Assembly (NCBI RefSeq): GCF_024609245.1
Contig: NZ_JANJYH010000006.1
Span: 98,765 to 162,764 of the forward strand
Length of the DNA: 64,000 nt
DNA from: Haloarchaeobius sp. FL176
Lineage (GTDB): Archaea > Halobacteriota > Halobacteria > Halobacteriales > Natrialbaceae
Direction of reading: 5' to 3'
Part shown: in pieces, positions 7,872 through 16,138 of the stretch
How the letters are laid out: the number at the start of each line of letters is the position of its first letter
Numbering within the stretch: the stretch's first letter is position 1
The notes under the pieces: model-generated
Databases searched by the model: none
What the model was told of the DNA's origin: nothing
The model's input: only the letters and a program-made list of their open reading frames with translations
Made by a program: the position numbers and the translations under genes

Positions 7872-8915
7872 TCACCGGGTGTTCGCCTGCTTCTGACGGC
7901 GGACGAAACCGATGTTGTTCGCGACGTTCTCCGTTATCTCGCGGAACGCCGCGCCGGTGTCGCTGCCCTCGTCGAGGACGACGGGCTTCCCCTCGTCGCC
8001 GCCGGTGCGGACGGCCGGGTCGAGGGGAACCGAGCCGAGGAACGGCATGTCGTGCACGTCGGCGAAGCGCTCGCCGCCGCCCTCGCCGAAGATGGCGTGC
8101 TCGCCGCCGCAGTCGGGACACTTGAACGTCCCCATGTTCTCGGCGATGCCGAGGACGACGGTGTCGTGCTTGCCGAACATCTCGAGGCCCTTGCGGGCGT
8201 CGTCGAGGGCGACCTCCTGGGGCGTCGTGACGATGACGGAGCCGGTGACGGGCACAGTCTGGAGCAGGGTGAGCTGCGTGTCGCCCGTGCCCGGCGGGAG
8301 GTCGATGACCATGTAGTCGAGGTGGCCCCACTCCACGTCCTCCCAGAGCTGGGTGAGGACCTTGTGGACCATCGGGCCGCGCCAGATGACGGGGTCGTCG
8401 TCCCCGACGAGGAATGCCATCGACATGAGCTTCATCCCGAACTGCTCGGGCGGGACGAGCTGTTCGTCCTCGGTCGCCCCCGGCGGCTCGTCGGCGTCGA
8501 CCATCCGGGGGACGTTCGGGCCGTAGACGTCGGCGTCGAACAGCCCCACGCTGGCACCCATGTCGGCCAGTCCGGCCGCGATATTCACGGCCATGGTCGA
8601 CTTGCCGACGCCGCCCTTGCCGGAGGCGACGGCGATGACGTTCTCGACGTTGGGGAACACCTCGTCCCCGGCCGAGAGGTCGTCGACGATGCGCGCCGAG
8701 AGGTCGAGGTCGACGTCCGTGTCGGCGAACGCCTCGCGCACCGCGTTCGCGATGTCTGTCTCCTTCGGCGAGTACGGCGCGCCGAGGGCGAGCGAGATGG
8801 CGACGGTGTCGCCGTCGACCGACACGTCGTTCACCAGGCCGAGCGAGACGATATCGTCACCGAGGTCGGGGTCCTCGACGGTGCCGAGACGGTCGAGGAC
8901 GGCGTCTTCGTCCAT
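7872..8915 (-). CDS. mrp: Mrp/NBP35-family iron-sulfur carrier ATPase
   Basis: 347 residues. An N-terminal MIP18/DUF59 domain (about residues 1-85) is followed by the ParA-like ATPase with P-loop GKGGVGKST near residue 96, the DADVYGPNVPRM switch region, IDLPPGTGDTQL (Walker B), and a C-terminal CPDCGGEHAIFGEGGG with the CxxC pair that bridges Fe-S clusters in the dimer. It assembles and delivers Fe-S clusters in the cytoplasm. First gene of the mrp/82-residue/UDG run; an AT-rich island lies about 70-95 nt upstream. Confidence 0.95.
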   Translation of the reverse strand: MDEDAVLDRLGTVEDPDLGDDIVSLGLVNDVSVDGDTVAISLALGAPYSPKETDIANAVREAFADTDVDLDLSARIVDDLSAGDEVFPNVENVIAVASGKGGVGKSTMAVNIAAGLADMGASVGLFDADVYGPNVPRMVDADEPPGATEDEQLVPPEQFGMKLMSMAFLVGDDDPVIWRGPMVHKVLTQLWEDVEWGHLDYMVIDLPPGTGDTQLTLLQTVPVTGSVIVTTPQEVALDDARKGLEMFGKHDTVVLGIAENMGTFKCPDCGGEHAIFGEGGGERFADVHDMPFLGSVPLDPAVRTGGDEGKPVVLDEGSDTGAAFREITENVANNIGFVRRQKQANTR

Positions 8916-8983
8916 GTGGCCTACTCCGGGCGAACGGATGGTAAGGGCTTCGAAGGCGGGACCCTTCGAGCACGGGCACCCGG

Positions 8984-9010
8984 CTAAAATATTCTTTAGC
9001 TAATATTTTT
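8984..9010. promoter_or_regulatory. AT-rich nested inverted repeats between mrp and the MFS gene
   Basis: Two alternative perfect inverted repeats overlap here: AAAATATT (8987-8994) with AATATTTT (9003-9010), and GCTAAA (8984-8989) with TTTAGC (8996-9001). It is the only strongly AT-rich stretch in a GC-rich divergent intergenic region. It fits a promoter combined with a regulator site for one or both divergent genes; which gene it serves is not decidable from sequence. Confidence 0.5.
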
Positions 9011-9169
9011 CCAGCGGTGGCCACTGGCGTCTCCCATGGGCGACCAGGCATCCGGACCGACAGGCGACTGAGTTCGAGGTATCGCACACCGAGACCGACC
9101 CGTCTGGGACGCCCTCCGCGTGGCGGCGGAAGGCGCATCCGTTTTGTCCCCTCGGGCCCGACTGTCCCC

Positions 9170-10357
9170 ATGGAATCGACGGTACGCTCCGCGCGGCTCC
9201 GCCTTGCACTCGTGGTCTGGGGCGTGCTCGTCTCGCAGGTGTTCCTCTACCCCGGCCTCTCGGACCTCGTCGTCGCGCTCGGTGCCCCTGGGGGGATCCA
9301 GGCCGGGATGTGGTTCCTCGTCGCGGAGTTCGCCGCCTTCGTCACGTTCGCGGGCATCTGGGGCGTCGTCAGCGACGTGACCGGCAAGCGGGTCCCCTGG
9401 GTCGTCGCCGGGGCGGTCGGCGGGGTGGCCTGCTACCTCCTGCTGACACAGCTCCCCTCTCTCGGGCTCGGCTGGGGGGCCGTCCTCGTGGTCCGACTCG
9501 TCGGCGGCGCGTTGACCATCGGGGCGTTCTCGCTCGCCATCACGATGCTGATGGACCTCTCGGGCGGTCACGGGCGGAACATGGGCGCGGCGGGCATCGC
9601 CATCGGCCTCGGCGCCGCGCTCGGCTCGGTCGTGGGCGGGCAGCTATCCACGCTGGGACCGCTGACACCGCTGTACGCGAGCGCGGCGGTGCTCCTCTCG
9701 GCGGGGCTGCTCGCCGCCACGGTGCCCGACCGCACGCCGACGAAGAGCCCCGGTGTCGGTACTATCCTCGACCGACTCCGCGAGCGTCCCTCGCTCGGGG
9801 TGCCGTACGCTTTCGGCTTCATCGACCGCTCGACGGCCGGGTTCTTCTCCCTCGTCGGCGTCTACTACTTCCGCGACGTGTTCGACCTCGACGCGGCGAT
9901 GGCGGGGCTGACGCTCGCGTGCTTCTTCCTGCCGTTCGCGCTGCTCCAGTACCCGTTCGGCTCGCTCTCTGACAGGATCGGCCGGTTCCTGCCGGTCGTC
10001 GGCGGCTCGGTCGTCTACGGCCTGACCATCGTCGCGGTCGGCCTCGCACCGGTCCACCTCCTCGCAGCCGCCGCGATGGCCGCCGCCGGCGTCTGCGGCG
10101 CGCTGATGGCCCCAGCGACGATGGCTCTCGTCACCGACATCGCGGCGACGGACCAGCGCGGGGCCGCCATGGGTGGGTTCAACGTGTTCGGGAGTCTCGG
10201 CTTCCTGACGGGGTTCCTCGTCGGCGGGCTCGTCGTCGAGTCGGCCGACTACCTGTCGGCGTTCCTCGTCGTCGGTGGGCTGGAGCTCGCCATCGCGCTG
10301 CTCGCGCTGCCGGCCGTGCGGCGGGTCGCGCCGCGGGCCGGCGAGCAGCCGTCCTGA
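9170..10357 (+). CDS. MFS transporter
   Basis: 395 residues from ATG 9170, chosen because the upstream in-frame extension is arginine-rich and not membrane-like, while the first helix begins at about residue 10. About twelve hydrophobic helices are visible. The first half holds a GVVSDVTGKR loop of the kind found between helices 2 and 3, and the second half has the matching SLSDRIGR, the two A-like motifs of major facilitator proteins. The substrate cannot be inferred; drug or metabolite efflux is usual for single 12-helix carriers. CGTTTTGT at 9139-9146 could be a TATA element for a leaderless transcript. Confidence 0.88.
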   Translation: MESTVRSARLRLALVVWGVLVSQVFLYPGLSDLVVALGAPGGIQAGMWFLVAEFAAFVTFAGIWGVVSDVTGKRVPWVVAGAVGGVACYLLLTQLPSLGLGWGAVLVVRLVGGALTIGAFSLAITMLMDLSGGHGRNMGAAGIAIGLGAALGSVVGGQLSTLGPLTPLYASAAVLLSAGLLAATVPDRTPTKSPGVGTILDRLRERPSLGVPYAFGFIDRSTAGFFSLVGVYYFRDVFDLDAAMAGLTLACFFLPFALLQYPFGSLSDRIGRFLPVVGGSVVYGLTIVAVGLAPVHLLAAAAMAAAGVCGALMAPATMALVTDIAATDQRGAAMGGFNVFGSLGFLTGFLVGGLVVESADYLSAFLVVGGLELAIALLALPAVRRVAPRAGEQPS

Positions 10358-10359
10358 CC

Positions 10360-10611
10360 GCGCTCTCGGATGGACTCCGCCTCGGCGGCCTCCACGTCTG
10401 CCGCGTCCCTGGCGTCCGGCGTCGCGCCCTCGACACTCCGGTGCTGTGTTTCGACGACGGAGCCGTCGCGGGCGACGTACAGCGCCAGCGTATCGGCATC
10501 GCCCGGGTGCTACTCCGTGACCCCGACATCCTCCTGCTCGCCGAGAACGGCACCTACGCCGACCTCTGGGGCGTGCAGGCCGGCGAGCTGGAGATGATGC
10601 CGGACATGTGA
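10360..10611 (+). pseudogene. Relic of an ABC exporter ATPase (C-terminal fragments joined by a deletion)
   Basis: In frame from about 10441 to the stop at 10609-10611. QRQRIGIARVLLRDPDILLL is the segment after the ABC signature running into Walker B, but it is followed at once by AENGTYADLWGVQAGELE, which is the extreme C-terminus of haloarchaeal ABC exporters. The D-loop, H-loop and about 60 residues between them are missing. The preceding TPVLCFDDGAVAGDV resembles the Q-loop region, with the signature LSGGQ lost before QRQR. There is no usable start codon, so this is a decayed remnant. Confidence 0.75.
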
Positions 10612-10694
10612 CCTGCAGGGGCCGGCGCGATAGCGGTCAGTTCCGCCGCAACTGGACGGCGGATTTAAGCACGTTCGAACCCACCGTGTGACAC

Positions 10695-11792
10695 ATGCTC
10701 GCAGACGAGTTCGGTCGGGAGGTCTCCGGGGTGCGCGTCTCGCTGACCGACCGGTGCAACTTCGACTGCGTCTACTGCCACAACGAGGGGCTGGGCGACA
10801 CGCGCGGCCCGATGGCACCCCAGGACCACGAGATGAGCGCCGACGACGTGGTCCGTTTCCTCGAGGTCGCCGCCGAGTTCGACGTCGACAGCGTGAAGTT
10901 CACCGGCGGCGAGCCGATGCTCCGGCAGGACCTGGAGGAGATCATCCGGCGTACCCCGGACTCGATGGAGGCCTCGATGACGACGAACGGGACGTTCCTC
11001 CCGGGTCGTGCCGAGGCTCTCGTCGACGCCGGGCTCTCGCGGGTGAACGTCTCGCAGGACGCGCTCGACCCCGAGCAGTTCGCCGCCGTCACGCAGTCCG
11101 GTGCGTACGACCGCGTGCTCGAAGGTGTAGAGGCCGCCCTCGACGCCGGGCTCTCGCCGGTGAAGCTCAACATGGTCGTCTTCGAGAAGACCGCCGGTTA
11201 CGTCCCCCAGATGGTCGACCACGTCGCGGAGAACGACGGGCTCCGGCTCCAGCTCATCGAGTACATGCCCGAGCTGGTCGGGAAACCCGAGTGGGCCATC
11301 GACATCGACCGGGTCCACGACTGGCTGGGCGAGCGCGCCGACCGGGTCGAACACCGCGAGATGCACGACCGCAGACGGTACTGGATTCGGGACGAGGACG
11401 CTCCGGACGACGGCGACGTGGACGGAACGACCGGCGGGATGGTCGAGATCGTCGACCCCGTCGAGAACCCGACGTTCTGTGCGAACTGCCACCGGATCCG
11501 GGTCACCCACGACGGCTACCTGAAGGGCTGTCTCAACCGGAACGACGACCTGCGCTCGATGGGCGAGATGACCAGAGACGAGATACGGGAGACGTTCCGG
11601 GAGACCGTCGCGAACCGGGTCCCGTTCTACGGCGAGTACATGGTCCGCAACGGCGACGGCGGGTGGGAGGTGAACGACGAGTACGTCGACGCGCCCGACG
11701 AGGCTGACGACGGAGGCGTCGACGACACGTCCGCCGAGCCACAACCCGCGTACGACGGCGGGGTCGAGGACGGCTACAGCTCGACGGATTGA
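10695..11792 (+). CDS. moaA: GTP 3',8-cyclase MoaA
   Basis: 365 residues. Radical-SAM cysteines Cys21, Cys25 and Cys28 (CNFDCVYC), the SAM-binding FTGGEP block, and the second cluster CANC...GC near residue 260. It catalyses the first step of molybdopterin cofactor synthesis in the cytoplasm. The N-terminus is short (radical-SAM motif at residue 21). The C-terminus carries an acidic, low-complexity tail of about 45 residues and lacks the Gly-Gly end of many MoaA proteins. TTTAAGC at 10664-10670, about 25-30 nt before ATG 10695, fits a TATA box for a leaderless mRNA. No other mo genes are adjacent. Confidence 0.93.
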   Translation: MLADEFGREVSGVRVSLTDRCNFDCVYCHNEGLGDTRGPMAPQDHEMSADDVVRFLEVAAEFDVDSVKFTGGEPMLRQDLEEIIRRTPDSMEASMTTNGTFLPGRAEALVDAGLSRVNVSQDALDPEQFAAVTQSGAYDRVLEGVEAALDAGLSPVKLNMVVFEKTAGYVPQMVDHVAENDGLRLQLIEYMPELVGKPEWAIDIDRVHDWLGERADRVEHREMHDRRRYWIRDEDAPDDGDVDGTTGGMVEIVDPVENPTFCANCHRIRVTHDGYLKGCLNRNDDLRSMGEMTRDEIRETFRETVANRVPFYGEYMVRNGDGGWEVNDEYVDAPDEADDGGVDDTSAEPQPAYDGGVEDGYSSTD

Positions 11793-11865
11793 GCTCGACG
11801 ACGACCGTTCGCGGCCGAGAATCGCCTGCATGAGACGGGTTCGCAGCAGCGGGACGTTCCGTTGG

Positions 11866-11874
11866 GCTTAAGTA
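11866..11874 (+). promoter_or_regulatory. TATA box for tRNA-Ser(GCU) and probably the uS13 operon
   Basis: GCTTAAGTA at 11866-11874 fits the haloarchaeal TATA consensus. A start near 11898 would give a short leader before the tRNA at 11955. No equally good TATA box is seen between the tRNA and uS13, so read-through into the ribosomal operon is possible. Confidence 0.5.
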
Positions 11875-11954
11875 GTGTACCGGAATACGTTGAGACGCAC
11901 TACGCTGTAGGGGCATCGGTCCCGAGTCCGAGAGGGCGAAGATAACACACGCGA

Positions 11955-12038
11955 GTCGTGGTAGCCAAGCCTGGCCCAAGGCGCAGGGTTGCTAACTCTG
12001 TGGCGTCAAGCCTCCTGGGTTCGAATCCCAGCCACGAC
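11955..12038 (+). tRNA. tRNA-Ser (anticodon GCU)
   Basis: 84 nt class II tRNA. The acceptor GTCGTGG/CCACGAC pairs perfectly, the anticodon loop TTGCTAA (anticodon 11991-11993) is closed by CAGGG/CTCTG, the variable arm is long, and the T arm is CTGGG-TTCGAAT-CCCAG. The 3' third is nearly identical to the tRNA-Ser(UGA) at 5384-5465. CCA is not encoded. Confidence 0.95.
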
Positions 12039-12048
12039 GTCGGAACTT

Positions 12049-12104
12049 CACACCGGCTTTTGGGCACGGTGTGACCATCCAACCAGAAGTGCAGCGGGCA
12101 CTTC
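12049..12104 (+). promoter_or_regulatory. Two tandem hairpins in the uS13 leader
   Basis: Stem 1: CACACCG (12049-12055) with CGGTGTG (12067-12073), 11-nt loop. Stem 2: GAAGTGC (12086-12092) with GCACTTC (12098-12104), 5-nt loop. Both are perfect 7-bp stems in the 80 nt between tRNA-Ser and the uS13 start. They could serve tRNA 3' processing, attenuation or ribosomal-protein autoregulation; the sequence does not say which. Confidence 0.5.
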
Positions 12105-12118
12105 GCACACCACCACAC

Positions 12119-12634
12119 ATGAGTGCAGAAGAACCACAGGACGAGCAAGACGACGAAGACCTTCAGTACTTCGTCCGCATCGGGCAGACAGACCTCGATG
12201 GGACGAAGTCCGTCGAACGCTCGCTCATCGAGATGAACGGCATCGGCCGACGCACGGCGCGTATCATCGCCGACAAGGCGGGCGTCGACCGGACGGCCAC
12301 GTTCGGCCGTCTGGACGACGACGCGATCGACGCCGTCGTCGAGAAAGTAGACGAGTACGCCGACGAAGTTCCGGACTGGCTCACCAACCGCCAGAACGAC
12401 TTCTACACCGGCGAGACCACCCACGAGGTCGGCAACGAGCTCCAGATGTCGCGACGCTACGACATCAACCGGATGAAGATGATCAGCTCCTACCGGGGCG
12501 TCCGGCACAAGAAGGGACAGAAGGTGCGCGGCCAGCGCACGAAGTCCACCGGTCGTACCGAGGGGACCATCGGCGTCAACGTCGAGGAGATCCGGGAGCA
12601 GGAAGCCGAGGAAGCTGCGGAGGGTGACGAATAA
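12119..12634 (+). CDS. rps13: 30S ribosomal protein uS13
   Basis: 171 residues from ATG 12119; an upstream in-frame start would lie inside the second leader hairpin and add non-homologous residues. The archaeal uS13 core begins at [12 protein letters not shown] with the helix-two-turn-helix [10 protein letters not shown] and the C-terminal basic [20 protein letters not shown] that contacts 16S rRNA and tRNA. The ends are acidic, as in halophiles. First protein gene of the uS13-uS4-uS11-Rpo3 operon; its stop overlaps the uS4 start (TAATG). Confidence 0.97.
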   Translation: MSAEEPQDEQDDEDLQYFVRIGQTDLDGTKSVERSLIEMNGIGRRTARIIADKAGVDRTATFGRLDDDAIDAVVEKVDEYADEVPDWLTNRQNDFYTGETTHEVGNELQMSRRYDINRMKMISSYRGVRHKKGQKVRGQRTKSTGRTEGTIGVNVEEIREQEAEEAAEGDE

Positions 12635-13155
12635 TGGCGCTCGGTAGCAACACGAAGTCCTACGAGACGCCGAACCACCCGTGGCAGGGCGAGCGCATCA
12701 GCGAGGAACACAGCCTCGTCGAGCGCTATGGCCTGAAGAACAAGGAGGAGCTCTGGCGGGCACAGTCCGAGCTGCGCGACTACCGTCGCGAGGCTCGTGA
12801 CCTGCTCGGTCAGACCCAGTCCGAGGACGAGGTCGCCACGGCAGGCGGCGAGTTCCTCACACGACTCAAGCGAATCGGCATCCTCGACGAGGCGGACCAG
12901 CTCGACCAGGTCCTGTCGCTCGAGATCTCGGACATCCTCGAACGCCGCCTCCAGACGGTGGCCTACCGCAAGGGGCTGGCCAACACGACCAGCCAGGCGC
13001 GGCAGTTCATCGTCCACGGCCACATCACCGTCGAGGGCGCACGCGTCCGCGTGCCCTCGTACACGGTCGAGGTGTCCGAGGAGGACAGCATCGCGTTCGA
13101 CGAGAACAGTCCGCTCGCGGACGACCTGCACCCCGAGCGTGCGGAGGGTCAGTAA
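12634..13155 (+). CDS. rps4: 30S ribosomal protein uS4
   Basis: 173 residues. The S4 RNA-binding domain lies at about residues 105-160 ([18 protein letters not shown], then [17 protein letters not shown]). It nucleates 16S rRNA folding. The start overlaps the uS13 stop by 1 nt and the uS11 start follows its stop by 1 nt, so translation is tightly coupled. Length is normal for archaea. Confidence 0.97.
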   Translation: MALGSNTKSYETPNHPWQGERISEEHSLVERYGLKNKEELWRAQSELRDYRREARDLLGQTQSEDEVATAGGEFLTRLKRIGILDEADQLDQVLSLEISDILERRLQTVAYRKGLANTTSQARQFIVHGHITVEGARVRVPSYTVEVSEEDSIAFDENSPLADDLHPERAEGQ

Positions 13156-13156
13156 C

Positions 13157-13549
13157 ATGGCAGAACAAGAAGACGACAAGTGGGGCGTCGCCCACGTACA
13201 CGCATCGTTCAACAACACCGTCATGACGGTCACGGACCTGACCGGCGCGGAGACCATCGCGAAGTCCTCCGGCGGAACTGCTGTCAAGCAGAACCGCGAC
13301 GAGGCCTCGCCGTACGCGGCGATGCAGATGGTCGAGTCCATCGCGGACGAGATCCGTGCGGCTGGCATCGAGGGCCTGCACGTTCGCGTGCGAGGTCCCG
13401 GTGGCAACCTGCAGAAGTCCCCCGGCCCGGGTGCGCAGGCAGCGATTCGCGCACTCGCCCGTGAGGACTTCGAGATCGGCCGCATCGAGGACGTCACGCC
13501 GATTCCACACGACGGGTCCCGAGCACCGAAAGGCAAGGGCGGGTTCTGA
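13157..13549 (+). CDS. rps11: 30S ribosomal protein uS11
   Basis: 130 residues from ATG 13157. Signature blocks: [39 protein letters not shown] with one segment each in the body, and the C-terminal [12 protein letters not shown]. It forms the 30S platform near the mRNA exit. The longer open frame upstream overlaps uS4 and is not used. Confidence 0.97.
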   Translation: MAEQEDDKWGVAHVHASFNNTVMTVTDLTGAETIAKSSGGTAVKQNRDEASPYAAMQMVESIADEIRAAGIEGLHVRVRGPGGNLQKSPGPGAQAAIRALAREDFEIGRIEDVTPIPHDGSRAPKGKGGF

Positions 13550-13552
13550 GCC

Positions 13553-14299
13553 ATGGACGAGGACTACGAGGTCGAGTTCGTCGAACGCGGCGACCGGAAA
13601 GCGCTGTTCCTCGTGCGCGGGGTCACCCCCGCGTTCGCGAACGGCATCCGCCGGACGATGATCGCAGACGTGCCCACCCTCGCAATCGACGAGGTGCGCG
13701 TCATCGAGAACTCGTCGGTGATGTTCGACGAGCAGATCGCGCTCCGTCTGGGGCTCGTGCCGCTCACGACCCCGCCGGCCGAGTTCGACGAGGACGATGT
13801 CGTCACGCTCTCCATCGACGTGGAGGGGCCGGCGACGGCGTACTCTGGCGATCTCGTCAGCGCGGACGACATGGTCCAGCCCGCGGACCAGAACGTCCCC
13901 ATTATCGAGCTGAAGGACGGCCAGCGTCTCGAACTCGAAGCCGACGCGGTCCTCGAAACCGGCAAGGCTCACGCCAAGCATCAGGGCGGCGTCTCCGTCG
14001 GCTACCGGCACCTCCAGCGCGTGGAGGTCGTCGGCGACGCCGACGAGTTCGAGGAGAGCGAACCCAACATCGTGCGAGGCGTCGTCGAGATCGACGGCGA
14101 ACTCGTCGACACGGCCGAATTCGACAACGACCTCACCCAGAAGTTCCCGGGTAAGGAGGTCGCGGTGCACGACGTCGAGAAGGCGTTCGTGTTCCACGTC
14201 GAGACCGACGGGTCGATGACGGTCGAGGAGCTCGTCAACCGCGCAACCGACTCCATCGAGTCGCGCGCGCTCGAGCTCGAAGACGCAGTATCGTTGTAA
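13553..14299 (+). CDS. rpo3: DNA-directed RNA polymerase subunit D (Rpo3)
   Basis: 248 residues, 3 nt after uS11. Alpha-like assembly subunit: N-terminal dimerisation domain [16 protein letters not shown] and [17 protein letters not shown], with the [13 protein letters not shown] block. The cysteine-bearing Fe-S insertion found in some archaeal D subunits has no cysteines here, as in other halophiles. It pairs with Rpo11 to nucleate the polymerase. A strong hairpin at 14344-14363 follows this gene. Confidence 0.96.
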   Translation: MDEDYEVEFVERGDRKALFLVRGVTPAFANGIRRTMIADVPTLAIDEVRVIENSSVMFDEQIALRLGLVPLTTPPAEFDEDDVVTLSIDVEGPATAYSGDLVSADDMVQPADQNVPIIELKDGQRLELEADAVLETGKAHAKHQGGVSVGYRHLQRVEVVGDADEFEESEPNIVRGVVEIDGELVDTAEFDNDLTQKFPGKEVAVHDVEKAFVFHVETDGSMTVEELVNRATDSIESRALELEDAVSL

Positions 14300-14343
14300 G
14301 AATATGACCCCTTCCAACCACACCCTGACGGCCGCTCGCGGGG

Positions 14344-14363
14344 GCGAGACCACCTGGTCTCGC
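14344..14363 (+). terminator. Strong hairpin between Rpo3 and tRNA-Leu
   Basis: GCGAGACC (14344-14351) and GGTCTCGC (14356-14363) form a perfect 8-bp stem with a 4-nt loop. No T-tract follows, so a processing site or attenuator is as likely as a terminator. Confidence 0.4.
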
Positions 14364-14460
14364 ACGCGGAGCGACGACGCTCCCGTCCCCGACTCGCGGC
14401 CGGCAATCGAAAGTGGTTTGAAGGGGGGCACAGAAGGGATGTGTACCCGCAAGGGTGCGA

Positions 14461-14544
14461 GCAGGGATAGCCAAGTCTGGCCAACGGCGCAGCGTTCAGG
14501 GCGCTGTCCCATAGGGGTCCGCAGGTTCAAATCCTGCTCCCTGC
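14461..14544 (+). tRNA. tRNA-Leu (anticodon CAG)
   Basis: 84 nt class II tRNA. Acceptor GCAGGGA/TCCCTGC, T arm GCAGG-TTCAAAT-CCTGC, anticodon stem CAGCG/CGCTG around TTCAGGG (anticodon 14497-14499), and a long variable arm. It is embedded between Rpo3 and eL18; a tRNA-Leu in front of the eL18-uL13-uS9 genes is known from Haloarcula marismortui. Confidence 0.95.
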
Positions 14545-14578
14545 ATCCACTTCTACCGAAACTAGCAGGAGGAAAGTC

Positions 14579-14929
14579 ATGAGTAAGACAAACCCACGGC
14601 TCAGCAGTCTCATCGCCGAGCTGAAGTCGGTGTCCAGAGAAACGGACGCTGACGTCTGGAGCGACGTAGCAACCCGACTCGAGAAACCCCGCCGCACGCA
14701 CGCGGAGGTCAATCTCGGTCGGATCGAGCGATACGCACAGGAAGACGAGACGGTCATCGTCCCGGGCAAGGTGCTCGGTTCGGGTGCCCTCTCGAAGTCG
14801 GTCACGGTCGCGGCGGTCGACTTCTCGTCGTCCGCGGAGACCAAGATCGACCAGGTCGGCGAATCGCTCGAACTGGAACAGGCAATCGAACAGAACCCCG
14901 AAGGCTCGAACGTCCGGGTGATCCGATGA
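14579..14929 (+). CDS. rpl18e: 50S ribosomal protein eL18
   Basis: 116 residues, start ATG 14579 preceded by AGGAGG at 14568-14573, a clear Shine-Dalgarno that decides the start. Core motifs: [28 protein letters not shown] and [15 protein letters not shown]. Binds 23S rRNA in the large subunit. Its stop overlaps the uL13 start by 4 nt. Confidence 0.97.
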   Translation: MSKTNPRLSSLIAELKSVSRETDADVWSDVATRLEKPRRTHAEVNLGRIERYAQEDETVIVPGKVLGSGALSKSVTVAAVDFSSSAETKIDQVGESLELEQAIEQNPEGSNVRVIR

Positions 14930-15363
14930 GTCTCGCAGAGTTCGACGCAGACGTCATCGTGGACGCCAGCGACTGTATCCTCGGTCGCGTCGCGTCTCTG
15001 GTCGCAGAGCGCGCACTCGACGGCGAGACCATCGCGGTCGTCAACGCCGAGGAGGCGATCATCACGGGTTCGGAGGACGACATCATGTCGACCTACCGGA
15101 AGCGTGTCGACGTCGGGTCCGACAGTGGCCCGTACTACCCGAAGCGCCCGGACCGCATCTTCAAGCGGTCCATCCGCGGCATGATGCCGTACAAGACGAC
15201 GGCAGGCCGCGAGGCATTCGAGGGCGTCCGCGTCTACGTCGGCAACCCGTACGACGACGACGGCGAGGTGCTCGACGGCACGTCGCTGGATCGACTCTCG
15301 AACATCAAGTTCGTCCAGCTGGGTGAGGTCTCGGCTGAACTGGGTGCTAACGTCACATGGTAA
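14926..15363 (+). CDS. rpl13: 50S ribosomal protein uL13
   Basis: 145 residues. Conserved [20 protein letters not shown] at the N-terminus, [20 protein letters not shown] in the middle and [17 protein letters not shown] after it. Early-assembly large-subunit protein. Overlaps eL18 by 4 nt and uS9 by 7 nt, so the genes are translationally coupled. Confidence 0.97.
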   Translation: MSLAEFDADVIVDASDCILGRVASLVAERALDGETIAVVNAEEAIITGSEDDIMSTYRKRVDVGSDSGPYYPKRPDRIFKRSIRGMMPYKTTAGREAFEGVRVYVGNPYDDDGEVLDGTSLDRLSNIKFVQLGEVSAELGANVTW

Positions 15364-15752
15364 CGAACACATCAGGCAAGAAGAAGACGGCCATCGCCCG
15401 CGCGACCGTCAAAGAAGGCGAGGGTCGCGTCCGAATCAACTCCAAGCCGGTCGAGCTCGTCGAACCCGAGATCTCCCGGCTCAAGATGCTGGAGCCGTTC
15501 CGCATCGTCGACGACGTCCGCGACGACGTGGACGTCGACATCGAGGTCTCCGGTGGCGGCATCAGCGGCCAGGCCGACGCGGTGCGCACCGCGATCGCCC
15601 GTGGCCTCGTCCAGCACTCCGGCGACGCCGAACTCCGCGACGCGTACATGGAGTTCGACCGCTCGCTGCTGGTCAACGACGTCCGCCAGTCCGAACCCAA
15701 GAAGTGGGGCGGCCCCGGCGCTCGGGCCCGCTACCAGAAGTCCTACCGCTAA
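15357..15752 (+). CDS. rps9: 30S ribosomal protein uS9
   Basis: 131 residues. Starts inside uL13 (ATG 15357). Contains [20 protein letters not shown], the glycine-rich [20 protein letters not shown] and the C-terminal [17 protein letters not shown], whose basic tail contacts P-site tRNA. Normal archaeal length. Confidence 0.97.
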   Translation: MVTNTSGKKKTAIARATVKEGEGRVRINSKPVELVEPEISRLKMLEPFRIVDDVRDDVDVDIEVSGGGISGQADAVRTAIARGLVQHSGDAELRDAYMEFDRSLLVNDVRQSEPKKWGGPGARARYQKSYR

Positions 15753-15764
15753 GGTGATCAGTCC

Positions 15765-15959
15765 ATGATGGTACCAGTCCGGTGTTTCACGTGCGGCAAC
15801 GTCGTCGGCGAGCACTGGGAGGAGTTCAAAGCACGGACCCGAGAGGGTGACGAGGACCCCGAAGAGGTGCTCGACGAGCTCGGCGTCGACCGTTACTGCT
15901 GTCGCCGGATGCTCGTCTCGCACAAGGACCTCGTCGACATCGTGAGCCCCTACCAGTAA
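15765..15959 (+). CDS. rpo10: DNA-directed RNA polymerase subunit N (Rpo10)
   Basis: 64 residues. Zinc-binding CFTCGNV near the N-terminus and YCCRRM near residue 45 give the CX2C...CC pattern of Rpb10/RpoN. Assembly platform subunit between D and L. Two adjacent ATGs (15765, 15768) are both plausible starts. The stop overlaps the Rpo6 start by 1 nt (TAATG). Confidence 0.97.
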   Translation: MMVPVRCFTCGNVVGEHWEEFKARTREGDEDPEEVLDELGVDRYCCRRMLVSHKDLVDIVSPYQ

Positions 15960-16138
15960 TGCCCCGACAACGATACAACCGGTACGAGAAGGCACGCATC
16001 CTCGGCGCGCGAGCGCTGCAGGTGTCCTACGGTGCGCCGGTCCTCATCGAGACGGACCAGACGGAGCCGATCCTCGTCGCTGCCGAGGAGTACGACGCGA
16101 ACGCGCTCCCGTTCACGGTCAAACGAGGGAAGGAATGA
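15959..16138 (+). CDS. rpo6: DNA-directed RNA polymerase subunit K (Rpo6)
   Basis: 59 residues, a short gene wedged between Rpo10 and enolase. Sequence blocks [20 protein letters not shown] and [10 protein letters not shown] match Rpb6/omega, which clamps the largest subunit. The ATG at 15959 overlaps the Rpo10 stop by 1 nt and the TGA overlaps the enolase start by 4 nt, so it is fully coupled. The acidic N-terminal arm of eukaryotic Rpb6 is absent, as in other archaea. Confidence 0.95.
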   Translation: MPRQRYNRYEKARILGARALQVSYGAPVLIETDQTEPILVAAEEYDANALPFTVKRGKE

